From Olivibacter oleidegradans (lineage in GTDB: Bacteria; Bacteroidota; Bacteroidia; Sphingobacteriales; Sphingobacteriaceae): DNA of 64,000 nucleotides. Below, piece after piece: positions 28,101 through 36,226 of this stretch. The stretch lies in NCBI RefSeq assembly GCF_042432805.1, contig NZ_JBHLWO010000001.1, positions 1,736,001 through 1,800,000 of the forward strand, read 5' to 3'. The position numbers and the translations under genes were made by a program. Below the pieces are notes generated by a model. It saw only the letters and a program-made list of their open reading frames with translations, was not told the DNA's origin and did not search any database. Numbering within the stretch: the stretch's first letter is position 1; each line of letters starts with the position of its first letter.

Positions 28101-29279
28101 GTCTGTTCCTATAAACAGATTCCCTGCAACATCTTCCAGCAAGCCATAAAAACGAACATTTTGATCCGCCTTATTGACGAGATTTAGTTGATTTTCATGA
28201 AGATTAAAGAATGGATATATGGGTTTGGCGATAAGGAATACCCCATCGCCGTATGAACCTACCCATAAATTCTCGTCTCGATCAAAAAATAAGCTTGTAA
28301 TTGACCTTCTATGTAGGCCATCGGGTTTTGAATCATTTTCATCTACCCGTGAAACTTTCTTGATAACAATCCTATGATCTGTGCTTTCCTCAAAATGTAT
28401 ATGGAAAGCCCCGCCGTCTAGGATGCCTAAGTAAAATTCTTTATTGTTATGGCAAGCCACACTTAAATAGTGGTTATGAGGCGTACCTAAAGCTTGGGCA
28501 GTAATCCATTGCCCCTTCGCACTATGTCGACGGTAAGTAAAGAGGCCACTGTCGGTTGCCACCCAAATGTTTCCTGTGGGATCTTCGAATATGTTATGTA
28601 TACGGCAGAAAGGTTTTTGGTTTAAGGCAGACTGGATTGGATAAAAGGGCTTTAGGGTTTTGTTGTGTTGTGTGAACACCTGTAGCCCCGCATCCTGACT
28701 GCCTATCCATAGTAAGCCTTGGCTGTCTTCAAATATAGCCGTTACCATGTTGGAGCGCAAACCTTCTAGATTTTGCGTGGTATATCTTGTAAAAGATCCG
28801 GATTCTTTGCGAAAGCGATAGACGCCCAAGCCGTTGGCAGAAATCCATAAAACATTTTTGTCGTTTGAGTTGCTTATACAACCTACGTCCATTTTGTATT
28901 GACCTTTGACAGAGGCCAGGATTGGATAGTGTGTGAAAGATTCGGTTGTGCTATTATATTTGCTGACACCTTTTCTGGAAGAAACCCAAAGTATTCCTTC
29001 TTTGTCAATCAGGATTGTTTGTACATAGTTACCCAGTAAGCCTTGAGGCGACGAAACATCATAGCTGAAGTTTTTGAACACCTTCCCGTCGAAACGGCTT
29101 AAGCCATTCTCTGTTGCGATCCAAATAAAGCCGGTATTGTCCTGCTTAATATCCCGTATATTGTTAAACGGCAATCCATTTTGCAAAGTATAGTTATAAT
29201 GACGGTAGATCGCACTGTCGTTAAAGGCAAATGCCGCTAAGGGAAGAAACAAGAGCCACAGATAGACCAGAATAGGCAT
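25122..29279 (-). CDS. Hybrid two-component system sensor/regulator (HTCS)
   Basis: 1385 aa, the one-protein sensor typical of Bacteroidota PULs. Order: signal peptide (about 1-18), two periplasmic seven-bladed propellers of Reg_prop repeats (about 20-690; repeated GLLWIGSQDAGL, LWFGTYRGGLMRY forms), a Y_Y_Y domain (about 735-805), a membrane segment (WWAYIIYFILAGAILYYY), a HisKA domain with predicted phospho-acceptor H871 in LSHEFRSS, an HATPase domain (GFGVGLWMVKSLIELH), a receiver domain with predicted D1175 in LILCDIVMEG, and a C-terminal AraC-type HTH (IYEVAYQVGIRDLKYFREQF, about 1335-1355). It should sense a periplasmic oligosaccharide and activate the adjacent susC/susD/GH2 genes and perhaps the two GH-A genes. 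Confidence 0.97.
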   Translation of the reverse strand: MPILVYLWLLFLPLAAFAFNDSAIYRHYNYTLQNGLPFNNIRDIKQDNTGFIWIATENGLSRFDGKVFKNFSYDVSSPQGLLGNYVQTILIDKEGILWVSSRKGVSKYNSTTESFTHYPILASVKGQYKMDVGCISNSNDKNVLWISANGLGVYRFRKESGSFTRYTTQNLEGLRSNMVTAIFEDSQGLLWIGSQDAGLQVFTQHNKTLKPFYPIQSALNQKPFCRIHNIFEDPTGNIWVATDSGLFTYRRHSAKGQWITAQALGTPHNHYLSVACHNNKEFYLGILDGGAFHIHFEESTDHRIVIKKVSRVDENDSKPDGLHRRSITSLFFDRDENLWVGSYGDGVFLIAKPIYPFFNLHENQLNLVNKADQNVRFYGLLEDVAGNLFIGTDGHGIFKLDYENKLLKHYKKEKNQSSSLSDNAILATLKDHNNQLWFGTYRGGLMRYNTRQDNFTHFKADPTKEGTLGSNDVRIIFEDMRHQLWVGTNGGGLNKLNYSTQKFTTFVPQNSTIPSNDIRSIVEDKHGNLIIGTYGAGITYFEQEKELFHPFFPEGGIFDKLKSEVIYDLAILHDGHLWIATESNGLLVYDMEKKHFVHNFHERNGLVSNTVLAIQQDNQGHCWVSTIQGLSSIDLTSKAITNYGANSGVQEGTFNPRAAIYSEKRNQLFFAGTGGLTYFNPKNVNYQQPQRSIILTGLDLLGKEITSYPNRLIAAQEQSLNDKKKLTLPYNYSTFTLHYASLTYGQSGQHRFAYKLDGLDERWNYVGNEQAATYRYLPPGNYTFQVALEQGGQILKSSIKQLHLEILPPWYKTWWAYIIYFILAGAILYYYRRHQLQKQKLNYQLKISQLERTKEQEINALKINYYTRLSHEFRSSLTLILQPVKELLNKKDANSDQDPSVKTLYVNTNRLLRLANQALTFRKDNLTKENLQIQSTDLVNLILEVLNCFNHQVKQKNLSVTFHTQFDELFLLIDREKIEMVLFNLVFNAIKFTKEGILEIKLAKLDQMAILLSIKDSGCGIDKQIGEKLFEPFAHHESFNKSTLGSGFGVGLWMVKSLIELHDGRIYYESELGKGTTFYMELPMKASATSTSSVQLNPGSISTVLQLMEQENKPPLPMTAKATSFYKILIIDDDVSLTNYLESMLSNYFEVYVQHEISGAYRLLDDNLPDLILCDIVMEGSNGIEFCKEVKTDPSRRHIPIILLTASHNTETKLEGIQSGADDYITKPFDIDVLIAKIQAIIKSRSDLKDYFFHHITDNAKFQKISSEDRELHDKCLLIIEKHLTDPSFNVHKLADACGFTYATLGNRIKEIHNLSLNSFIRTVRLDIAARLFLSSENTIYEVAYQVGIRDLKYFREQFAKQYGMNPSEYIKKYRKPFHRVYHAK

Positions 29280-29496
29280 AAAGCGAGTGATTCATTTTAC
29301 TACCTGGTAAAAATACGAGAATTTACTTGGATTCATTGTGCTTTGTTGATTCTCTTAAATCGAAAATCCCTGAAGACGACTAGCGAACAAAGATGGAACC
29401 CATTTGAATAACGTGATATATTGGATGAGGCAAATTCAGCAGAGAGGAAATTTTCGTAAATTGTAAGATCCCTTTGAAAAAGAGTGGTTGCTATGG

Positions 29497-29535
29497 AACA
29501 AAACAGGATTCTTTTTCCTGAAGTCCTGTTTTGTT
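29497..29535 (-). terminator. 12-bp hairpin terminator after the GH-A lipoprotein gene
   Basis: AACAAAACAGGA (29497-29508) pairs perfectly with 29524-29535 around a 15-base loop. On the minus strand it follows the GH-A gene stop (29578) by about 42 bases. This suggests that the GH-A genes and the hybrid sensor gene are separate transcripts. Confidence 0.65.
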
Positions 29536-29577
29536 GATGAAAATTAATCAAGAAAAGCTACTGTTTCTATCTATTAC

Positions 29578-30612
29578 TTATGGTGTTTCGTTTTCTTGCG
29601 CCCACAATTTTGGGGCAAAGGCTGAATAGGGCGTAATCCATCTATATAATCCATAATGGGCTTCAGTGCCTGAGAAATAAGGTTCATCTAGCAATTCGTA
29701 AATAATAGCTGCTTTAATTTGCGGGTTGTTCTGGCATTTGGTTAAGAAACTGTTGAGAAAATTCCGCTGGACGCTATCGGGTTTGGAGCCACCCGGGTTT
29801 TTTGAACCAGTTTCCGTAAACCAAATGGGCTTGGTGAATTTATCCGCCAGATATTCGGTGATGTCTGGAATAAAGTATGGTGAACCGGCAGCAAGCGTTT
29901 CCATATTGTCATACCAATGATAAGCAACAATGTTAAAGTTAACTCCGTAATTTTCAAGCATTTGTAAGTACTTGTAATGCAGCCATCCGGCTACAACCAT
30001 CGTTTGCGCCGTTGGATCGGCTGCTTTTACACCCTCATCCATTCCCTTTAAGTGTGCTGCAATGATCTTAAATTTAACAGAATCATAATCCGACACATTT
30101 CTTCCTGAGCCACTTATTATGCACGCGTTGTCCAGTTCATTTCCTAAATTATAATAAGTGAAATCATTTTTATATAGGGATGCAAAATTAAAAGCACGGG
30201 TATAACCGCTTTGATAAGCTGTAGTTTCTGTGCCTGTAAAATCCAGCGTGGCAGCGGGAACCATTGGCAATAAAGTGATACCTGCTGAGTCAGCAGAACT
30301 TTTAATTTTTGTGTAAAAGCTAAGTGGTGTTATTTGGCCTGTAGTTGGAGAGAAAGGTACGTCGATACGATAGATACTCATTCCAAGCTTCTTAAGGAGG
30401 CCTATTTGCTTATAAGCTGGTGTAGCGCCGTAAGCAGTTTGATTAATTGGATGTCCATTGACACCTAGCATAAAATCACTTCGAAGAAGATTGATAGCTC
30501 CCGTTTTTTTGATAAGGGATGTTGAATTTAATTCTTTCTTCAATGACTCTTTTGAACAAGAGAAAGCAAATATGCCGATTAAAGCATAATAGAATAAGTG
30601 TTTTGTTTTCAT
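29578..30612 (-). CDS. Clan GH-A glycoside hydrolase-like lipoprotein (copy 1)
   Basis: 344 aa. Lipobox FAFSC places the lipidated Cys at residue 19. The TIM-barrel pattern of clan GH-A is visible: GVNGHPINQTAYG, KLGMSIYRIDVPF, the acid/base E159 in YYNLGNELDN, NIVAYHWYDNM, and the nucleophile E267 in IWFTETGS. The 108-residue spacing between the two Glu fits the clan. I cannot fix the GH family (not clearly GH5, GH39 or GH53). It is paralogous to the protein encoded at 31258-32331, with matching blocks AHLKGM and VAYHWYD. Likely a surface or periplasmic endo-acting enzyme serving the minus-strand PUL. Confidence 0.8.
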   Translation of the reverse strand: MKTKHLFYYALIGIFAFSCSKESLKKELNSTSLIKKTGAINLLRSDFMLGVNGHPINQTAYGATPAYKQIGLLKKLGMSIYRIDVPFSPTTGQITPLSFYTKIKSSADSAGITLLPMVPAATLDFTGTETTAYQSGYTRAFNFASLYKNDFTYYNLGNELDNACIISGSGRNVSDYDSVKFKIIAAHLKGMDEGVKAADPTAQTMVVAGWLHYKYLQMLENYGVNFNIVAYHWYDNMETLAAGSPYFIPDITEYLADKFTKPIWFTETGSKNPGGSKPDSVQRNFLNSFLTKCQNNPQIKAAIIYELLDEPYFSGTEAHYGLYRWITPYSAFAPKLWAQENETP

Positions 30613-31224
30613 AATCTGACTTTAATTTTTCATAAAGTTAATTGTTTTCTAAGTTATTAAGATACTATGTGGAAAAAAGATTCAGCGGTTCTGCTGTCGA
30701 ATGATATTTTTTGATGGCTAAATTATCTGTAATGGTTTTCAGGTATATTGATATTATTTTAAGAATAAATGACTTATGACTTGTAACTTAGCCTAGTTTA
30801 AAACAGTAGTATGAGGTTTAGTCTAGAAAGCTTGAGTATATCCTTATGTAGGGAAATTGAATATACTGATGTATTTAACATTCCTTATCTTAGAATTGAC
30901 AATCGATGGATAATAACCGCAAGTTTTGAAAGTGAAGAAGACATCGAGATAAATGATTTGATAAATTACACTTGGCGGAAGTTTGACCTAAACGATCTAA
31001 AAGCACTGACTACACTGACTAGGGTAGATTTTAATTGCATTTGAGAATTTAATAACCTTAGAAATTTTGCTCATTTTTATACAAAATAATACACATGTTT
31101 TACCTAAGGCAATAAATGCGCTGTTTTATAGTTAGCTTTGATTAGGTTAAAAACAAACGAGGATCTATTATGAGATAATAAGACTTCTACTAAGGTTACG
31201 GTTGGATACTTGATCAATGTAGAA
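30613..31224. other. Gap between the two GH-A genes
   Basis: Apart from the weak 77-aa frame at 30811-31044 nothing coding is supported. The region is AT-rich and must contain the promoter of the minus-strand GH-A gene at 29578-30612. Confidence 0.5.
30811..31044 (+). CDS. Possible small protein, 77 aa, no recognised family
   Basis: ATG at 30811. The predicted product is acidic with an amphipathic pattern (FESEEDIEINDLINYTWRK) and no signal peptide or membrane segment. It lies on the strand opposite both neighbours in an otherwise empty 645-base gap. Composition looks protein-like, but there is no motif or operon to support it, so it could be a remnant or chance frame. Confidence 0.3.
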   Translation: MRFSLESLSISLCREIEYTDVFNIPYLRIDNRWIITASFESEEDIEINDLINYTWRKFDLNDLKALTTLTRVDFNCI

Positions 31225-31252
31225 ACTGCTTATCTCGCCAGAGATAAGCAGT
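31225..31252. terminator. 12-bp hairpin with T-tract after GH-A copy 2
   Basis: ACTGCTTATCTC (31225-31236) pairs with GAGATAAGCAGT (31241-31252) around the loop GCCA. It lies directly after the stop of the minus-strand gene (31258). The plus-strand side has the T-run ATTTTTT, and the minus-strand side reads TTTCTAC, so it can work in both directions. Confidence 0.75.
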
Positions 31253-31257
31253 ATTTT

Positions 31258-32331
31258 TTATGGGATAGAAAAGGCTATTCGTTGTATCTGTTCTTCTGCC
31301 CACAACTTAGGCTGATACTGCTTGTAACGCTGAGTCCAGGTAAAAAGGCCATAATGCGATTCAATGCTATTAAAGACAGGTTGATTAAATAGCTCGTATA
31401 CCATCATTGCTTTTACTTGGGGGTTGCTTTTACATTTCATGTACATTTTGTTGAGAAAGGCACTTTGAACATCGTCAGCTACGTTTCCCATTGTATTTCT
31501 TATATTAACTTCTGTAAACCAGATCGGCTTTGAGAACTTCGTGCATAGGAACTGCGTTATATCGTCAATGTTATAAGTTTTGGCGGCTAGTTTGTCCATT
31601 TCGTCATACCAGTGATAGGCGACTACATCATAATTCACACCATAATCTTCCAACATTAACAAATAACGATAGTGCATCCAAGAAGCATTAACCATCGTTT
31701 CTGCTTCGGAATCAATAGACTTTATTCCGTCATTCATTCCTTTAAGGTGTGCAGCAATTATCTTAAACTTTTTCAAATCATAGTGAGACGACAATGTGCC
31801 GGACATCTTTGGTAATATACATCGATTGTCCAATTCGTTAGCTATGTTATAATACTTAAAATAATCTTTGTAAATTGCGGCAAAATTTCGCCCTCTTTGG
31901 TAGCCAGATTCGTACGAGTCTTGTTCAAAACCATCGAAATCCATTTGTACATGATATAACATTGGGAGCAATACAATGCCCATTTCGTCAGCGAGCCGGC
32001 AAAATTCCATTAAACGATTGTGCATTTTACTATATCCATTTTCATCAACCGCTATGTCAATTCGATATATATTGAACCCTAAAGATTTTATTAATTCCAG
32101 TTGTTCCTTTGCGGACAAGGCTTTGTATGCTGCTTGTGTAACAGGATGCCCATTTGCGCCGAAAAAGAATTTTCTTGCTGTTGAAGTGTCGGGCCCTGGT
32201 GTTACCAATGTGTCTGGCGGCGGAACGGGTTCTAGATCGCTCTCGCCACCTCCGGGAAATGGATCTTTGCCGCACGCTAAGGCTGCTAGCATTATAGCAC
32301 TGCTTAAAATTTTACGTAAAACCTGCTTCAT
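31258..32331 (-). CDS. Clan GH-A glycoside hydrolase-like lipoprotein (copy 2)
   Basis: 357 aa. Lipobox LAALAC (Cys20) is followed by a Pro/Asp-rich linker (about 21-50) and a TIM-barrel domain: FFGANGHPVTQAAYK, KSLGFNIYRIDIA, predicted acid/base E166 in YYNIANELDN, DVVAYHWYDEM and predicted nucleophile E274 in IWFTEVN. It shares block order and Glu spacing (108 residues) with the copy at 29578-30612. Both copies keep their catalytic residues. The family is not assigned. Tandem paralogs in one PUL often split into different chain-length or linkage preferences. Confidence 0.8.
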   Translation of the reverse strand: MKQVLRKILSSAIMLAALACGKDPFPGGGESDLEPVPPPDTLVTPGPDTSTARKFFFGANGHPVTQAAYKALSAKEQLELIKSLGFNIYRIDIAVDENGYSKMHNRLMEFCRLADEMGIVLLPMLYHVQMDFDGFEQDSYESGYQRGRNFAAIYKDYFKYYNIANELDNRCILPKMSGTLSSHYDLKKFKIIAAHLKGMNDGIKSIDSEAETMVNASWMHYRYLLMLEDYGVNYDVVAYHWYDEMDKLAAKTYNIDDITQFLCTKFSKPIWFTEVNIRNTMGNVADDVQSAFLNKMYMKCKSNPQVKAMMVYELFNQPVFNSIESHYGLFTWTQRYKQYQPKLWAEEQIQRIAFSIP

Positions 32332-32653
32332 ATTTCAATTTTTAAGTATTGAAGAAACATGGAGATATGGCGCTCTTAAACGGTAGGATCGGGCTGAAAA
32401 AATTAGTTGCTCGCAACATATTCTCTAAGTTTCGGTCGGATAGTGTAAAAATATGTATAAAAATGTATATAAAATGTGATAAATGTGAGAATGTGAAATT
32501 TCGGTCTTTATGTGCCTTTAAAAGCACTTTTATTGCTTGGAAATATTGGTTTCTAATTGTCAAATTGATGGTTGAGAACGATCAATCGAATAATTAACAG
32601 GAGATGCGGTATGTTGAAAGAAGAGATGCGGAGGAACTGATATTTGGCGAAGC
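32332..32653. other. AT-rich intergenic region
   Basis: No supported gene; apparent frames on both strands lack motifs. It has AAATGT-rich runs (AAATATGTATAAAAATGTAT near 32450) and should contain the promoter for GH-A copy 2 on the minus strand. Confidence 0.5.
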
Positions 32654-33811
32654 TTAATTCACTATTTCGTAGTGGTTATGAACCTGCTTCTTGATCTTTG
32701 AATTTTTCTTCTTGTTCTTTCTTTTTAGCCAAATGATAAATCCTGTTATAGGAAGACTGGAGCCAATTAGGCAAGAAAGAAATGCGAGTAATTTGGTAGG
32801 TAAACCGTAAAGACTGCCGGTATGAATAGGAAAAATTAAACGCCGTACCTTCATACCTTTTGAACGCGTGGCATATAATTCTTTTTTGACAAGTTCTCCT
32901 GTGTTTCGATCGAAAAATAACTGGTCTACTACATTAGCTATTGACGCATGATGTTGCTCTTTGCTCACGCGAACGAGATTTATCGCGTCTTCCGGAAAAT
33001 ATAAGGTTACATCGCTTGAATAAGGAAGCAATCTTTGGGTTTGACTGTACATTTGCTCGAGTGATCCTTTTTGCTGCGATTTATTCTCTCCGCTGTGAAT
33101 CAGTTCTTTTTGAGGTCCTTTCCCGTCAAATATAAAAAAAATGCCATTATTAAACCATTTATAGCTCCATGTTAGCCCAGTGAAGGCGATTAGAAACAAA
33201 ATAGGAAGGCTATAGAAACCTGCTACTGCGTGTAAATCCCAATTTACGCGTTTAAATTTTGCATCCCATTTTATCTTTAAACGTTGTCGAAGAATTTTAC
33301 TGTTTTTAGGCCACCATAAGAATAATCCTGTGATTAAAATGACTAAATAAGACAGGCAGCAGATGCCTGTAATGACTTTTCCTGTTTTACCCATTAGCAA
33401 TTGTCTATGCAGCTCTTCTGAAAATGTGAAGAGATGTTGCTTTCCTTTGATATCTTGTTGAAGTTTTCCGGTGTAGGGATTAATCGAGAAAAGGTGTCGT
33501 GTCAAACGATCGCCCCGAGTTTGAAAGAATACGGCTTCTTGATGGTTCGTTTTCTCCCGTATTACCAAAGAGTTAATTGCTGCACCCTTCGCATATTGAA
33601 GAGCTAAGTTATATAAACTGTCAATGGATAAAGGGAGTTGATAAGCATCATTGTTTGACTGTGCGTAATATAAAGATGGATAGAGTAGGGGGTCGAGTTC
33701 ATCTTCAAAAACTAATATAGCTCCGGTAGCTGCGGCGATGCTAAAGATGAGACCTACTGTTAAACCAACCCATAAATGTAACCAGGCAAAGATTTTCTTA
33801 GCTTTCTTCAT
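32654..33811 (-). CDS. PepSY-associated transmembrane (PepSY_TM) protein
   Basis: 385 aa integral membrane protein with four to five hydrophobic helices: WLHLWVGLTVGLIFSIAAAT at the start, ICCLSYLVILITGLFLWWP (about 165-185), FYSLPILFLIAFTGLTWSY (about 210-230) and ALLSCLIGSSLP-type helices near the end (LLAFLSCLIGSSLPITGFII). The first helix and the histidine-containing periplasmic loops match PepSY_TM proteins, which often accompany ferric-siderophore receptors and may reduce or process iron complexes at the inner membrane. No TonB receptor is adjacent, so the role here is uncertain. Confidence 0.87.
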   Translation of the reverse strand: MKKAKKIFAWLHLWVGLTVGLIFSIAAATGAILVFEDELDPLLYPSLYYAQSNNDAYQLPLSIDSLYNLALQYAKGAAINSLVIREKTNHQEAVFFQTRGDRLTRHLFSINPYTGKLQQDIKGKQHLFTFSEELHRQLLMGKTGKVITGICCLSYLVILITGLFLWWPKNSKILRQRLKIKWDAKFKRVNWDLHAVAGFYSLPILFLIAFTGLTWSYKWFNNGIFFIFDGKGPQKELIHSGENKSQQKGSLEQMYSQTQRLLPYSSDVTLYFPEDAINLVRVSKEQHHASIANVVDQLFFDRNTGELVKKELYATRSKGMKVRRLIFPIHTGSLYGLPTKLLAFLSCLIGSSLPITGFIIWLKRKNKKKNSKIKKQVHNHYEIVN

Positions 33812-33936
33812 GGACGGAGCCTCTTGAAATATTTATTTTTATTAAATCTAAATAACAAAGTAACGATATCGCGCAGATATTCACAAATTATTTTGTGATT
33901 TCAGGGAAGGCTTTGAGAGGCAATGGGATCAGGTAG

Positions 33937-35085
33937 CTATTCAATACTGAACTGATAAATACAAGTGCTTTTATATTGTTCACCGGGGTTTAGCGTAACG
34001 GATGGCCAGGTTGGTTGATTGGGTGTGTCGGGGAAATGTTGCGTTTCCAAGCAAATAGCGCCATATTTCTGAAAGGGAATATTATCTTTTCCTTTTTGCG
34101 TCTTATCTAACGTGTTACCCGTATAAACCTGTAATCCGGGCTCGTTAGAGAAAACAGTCAATTTGATGCCGCTTGTGGGAGAATATACACTTGCGGCGGG
34201 AATCTCTAGATTTCCATCTGTATCTAATACCCAGTTGTGATCTAAACCTGACACAAACACCAATTGTTTATGAGTGCTATCTCTATTTATGGCGCTTCTT
34301 ATACTGGTTGGAACGGTAAAATCGAAAGGGGTATTAGAGACGGAGCGGATTTCACCAGTAGGAATGGCGTTGGAATCTACCGGGGTAAAATGTTTAGCTC
34401 TTACAAAGAGAATATCGTCAAGCACTGTTTTTTGAGGATTACCGCTTAAATTAAAAAAGCTGTGGTTTGTTAAATTGATAACGGTACTTTTATCAGTTTC
34501 TGCTTCGTAATTGATGATTAAGGCGTTTTCGTTTGTGAGCGTATATCGCACCTTTACTTTAACATTCCCCGGAAATCCGGATTCTCCATCAGGTGAAAGA
34601 TAGGAAAGTACCAGCATGCTGTCGCTTAGTTGTGAGCCTCGGAATACCTGTTGACGCCACCCCTTACTCCCACCATGGATGGCATGTTGTCCGTTATTTT
34701 TGTCTATTTTAATGGTGTCTCCGTTTAATAAAAAGGTGCCGTTGGCAATGCGGTTAGTAACACGTCCCATGATAGCCCCGAAAGAATTTGGTTTAGCAAG
34801 GTAGTCCTGGATATTGTCAAAGCCTAGAACAACGTCCAATAATTTACCATTTTTGTCGGGTGCTAAAAGGGAAACAATTCGGCCACCGTAGTTCGTAATA
34901 CTTACTTCCATGCCTTTTGTATTCCTTAAAACGTATAGATGAGTGGAGTCCCCGTTAACAAGTGCTTTAAAATTGGCACTTTTTAAGTCCGATTTTGCTT
35001 TTGAATCAAGAATTTTTTGCATACATGACGTAGCAACCGTTATTATGAAAATGCACAGGAAAAAGTTGTATTTTTGATTTAGCAT
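33937..35085 (-). CDS. galM: Aldose 1-epimerase (galactose mutarotase), lipoprotein form
   Basis: About 382 aa from ATG 35085; an in-frame TTG at 35109 is less likely. The N-terminus is a lipoprotein signal with TSC lipobox (MLNQKYNFFLCIFIITVATSC). The rest is the mutarotase fold: VSITNYGGRIVSLLAPD, GRVTNRIANG, NNGQHAIHGGSKGW with the catalytic His, INLTNHSFFNLSG with the second His, GLDHNWVLD and the C-terminal catalytic Glu in AICLETQHFPDTPNQP. It interconverts alpha and beta anomers of galactose or glucose. An exported form could prepare sugars released by the nearby beta-galactosidase-like enzyme for uptake. Confidence 0.93.
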   Translation of the reverse strand: MLNQKYNFFLCIFIITVATSCMQKILDSKAKSDLKSANFKALVNGDSTHLYVLRNTKGMEVSITNYGGRIVSLLAPDKNGKLLDVVLGFDNIQDYLAKPNSFGAIMGRVTNRIANGTFLLNGDTIKIDKNNGQHAIHGGSKGWRQQVFRGSQLSDSMLVLSYLSPDGESGFPGNVKVKVRYTLTNENALIINYEAETDKSTVINLTNHSFFNLSGNPQKTVLDDILFVRAKHFTPVDSNAIPTGEIRSVSNTPFDFTVPTSIRSAINRDSTHKQLVFVSGLDHNWVLDTDGNLEIPAASVYSPTSGIKLTVFSNEPGLQVYTGNTLDKTQKGKDNIPFQKYGAICLETQHFPDTPNQPTWPSVTLNPGEQYKSTCIYQFSIE

Positions 35086-35307
35086 GAAACGAGGCTTATT
35101 AACTACCAAACATACAAAAAACCATGCTATTATTAGAATTTCTCTGTTAACGCGAGGATATGAGACTTTTTAAGATCTCGAGGTGTTTGACGTTTTTGCT
35201 TGCTAAAATAAATTTTAACAAAATTGCAGAAAAAATGTTACCGAAGACAAAGATTACTGCTAAGTTGTGTTATCTTTAATTAAAAAGGTGCTTTCAAATG
35301 TCGCTGT

Positions 35308-35712
35308 ATGGATACAAAGGAAATAACTTTTGTTAAAAAACGAATTGAAACAAATGCTTCAAAGGTTTACCTGATTCAATTGTTTTCAGTAAATCATTTA
35401 GTGACAAAAATCGATATCGGCCACTTCTGCCATTCTTTAGAAAAAGGACCTATTCATGGTGCAATGTTCCATGCAGCTATTTTTTTTGATGATAAGGAGT
35501 TTGCAGCATTTCCTTCGCAACCTATGACGTATGTTTATAGCCCGCATGAAGAGGGTGATGTCATGATGCATATTAAGGCAATTTATAGCTATGATGTGGC
35601 TAATAGATTAGGCAAATTGCATTATTATGATATAAACTATTTGATTAACCAGCCAGGAGACATCGTTTGCCTTGATGAAATCTCGGAAATGCCAAAAGAC
35701 GATGAGAGCTAA
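35308..35712 (+). CDS. Hypothetical protein, 134 aa
   Basis: Not recognised. No signal peptide or membrane helix. The sequence is mixed alpha/beta with His-rich stretches (VNHLVTKIDIGHFCHSLEKG, GPIHGAMFHAAIFF). A hairpin terminator-like structure follows the stop. It is divergent from the aldose epimerase, separated by 222 bases. The ATG at 35308 is preceded by an AT-rich leader. It may be a small cytosolic protein of unknown role. Confidence 0.6.
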   Translation: MDTKEITFVKKRIETNASKVYLIQLFSVNHLVTKIDIGHFCHSLEKGPIHGAMFHAAIFFDDKEFAAFPSQPMTYVYSPHEEGDVMMHIKAIYSYDVANRLGKLHYYDINYLINQPGDIVCLDEISEMPKDDES

Positions 35713-36226
35713 TCGGCTATGCGATGTTTAAGTTTTGGATTAAACATATTATTCTATTTGACCTAACCATTCAGAATTGTCAAAGATTTTCTGAAGTGTA
35801 ATTCGAACTCTGATCGCACATTCCGTTTTACAGCGGATAACAAGAACACGATATTATTTGTATAAGCAATGATCAACAGCCTGATACTATCTCTGGAGAT
35901 GAAATTGTTTACGAAACGCAGCTATTAATTAGCACTTAGTGATGTAAATTACGTCTGATATTTCTATTAATCACAGTCATGATATTGTGATAAGCAATTT
36001 CTTTATTCCCTGTTTTACTATAGTGAGCAACGGCTAGTGTGCAATAGCGTGAAAAAAGTACCCTTTTTTATGATAAAAACACCCGTTTGCAAAGCATCCA
36101 TATAGTACATTTGCTGTTTACGTACTTTTAGAAGCTTTTTGTGTACAAATTTTTCCGGGAGACAGCAGCTCTAACCTATTGGATTGTCCGATTAAATGAT
36201 TTATACAAGTCCGAAATACAATTAAA
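35713..36226. other. Intergenic region of 514 bases
   Basis: No supported gene. It starts with the hairpin at 35724-35747 and ends with the probable promoter of the gene at 36227. A GTGTACAAATTTT-type AT-rich stretch lies near 36141. I see no repeats or RNA gene. Confidence 0.5.
35724..35747 (+). terminator. 8-bp hairpin after the 134-aa gene
   Basis: ATGTTTAA (35724-35731) pairs with TTAAACAT (35740-35747) around loop GTTTTGGA, followed by ATTATTCTATTTG. AT-rich and therefore weak; position 12 bases past the stop supports a terminator. Confidence 0.4.

Noticed and set aside
30613..31257. Insertion sequence or transposase remnant between the GH-A genes
   Set aside because: No inverted terminal repeats, target duplications or transposase motifs were seen.
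31976..32386. Plus-strand frame of 136 codons
   Set aside because: Overlaps the well-supported GH-A copy 2 on the other strand and contains no family motif.
35713..36226. tRNA or other structured RNA gene
   Set aside because: No cloverleaf, CCA end or conserved TPsiC/anticodon arms could be found.
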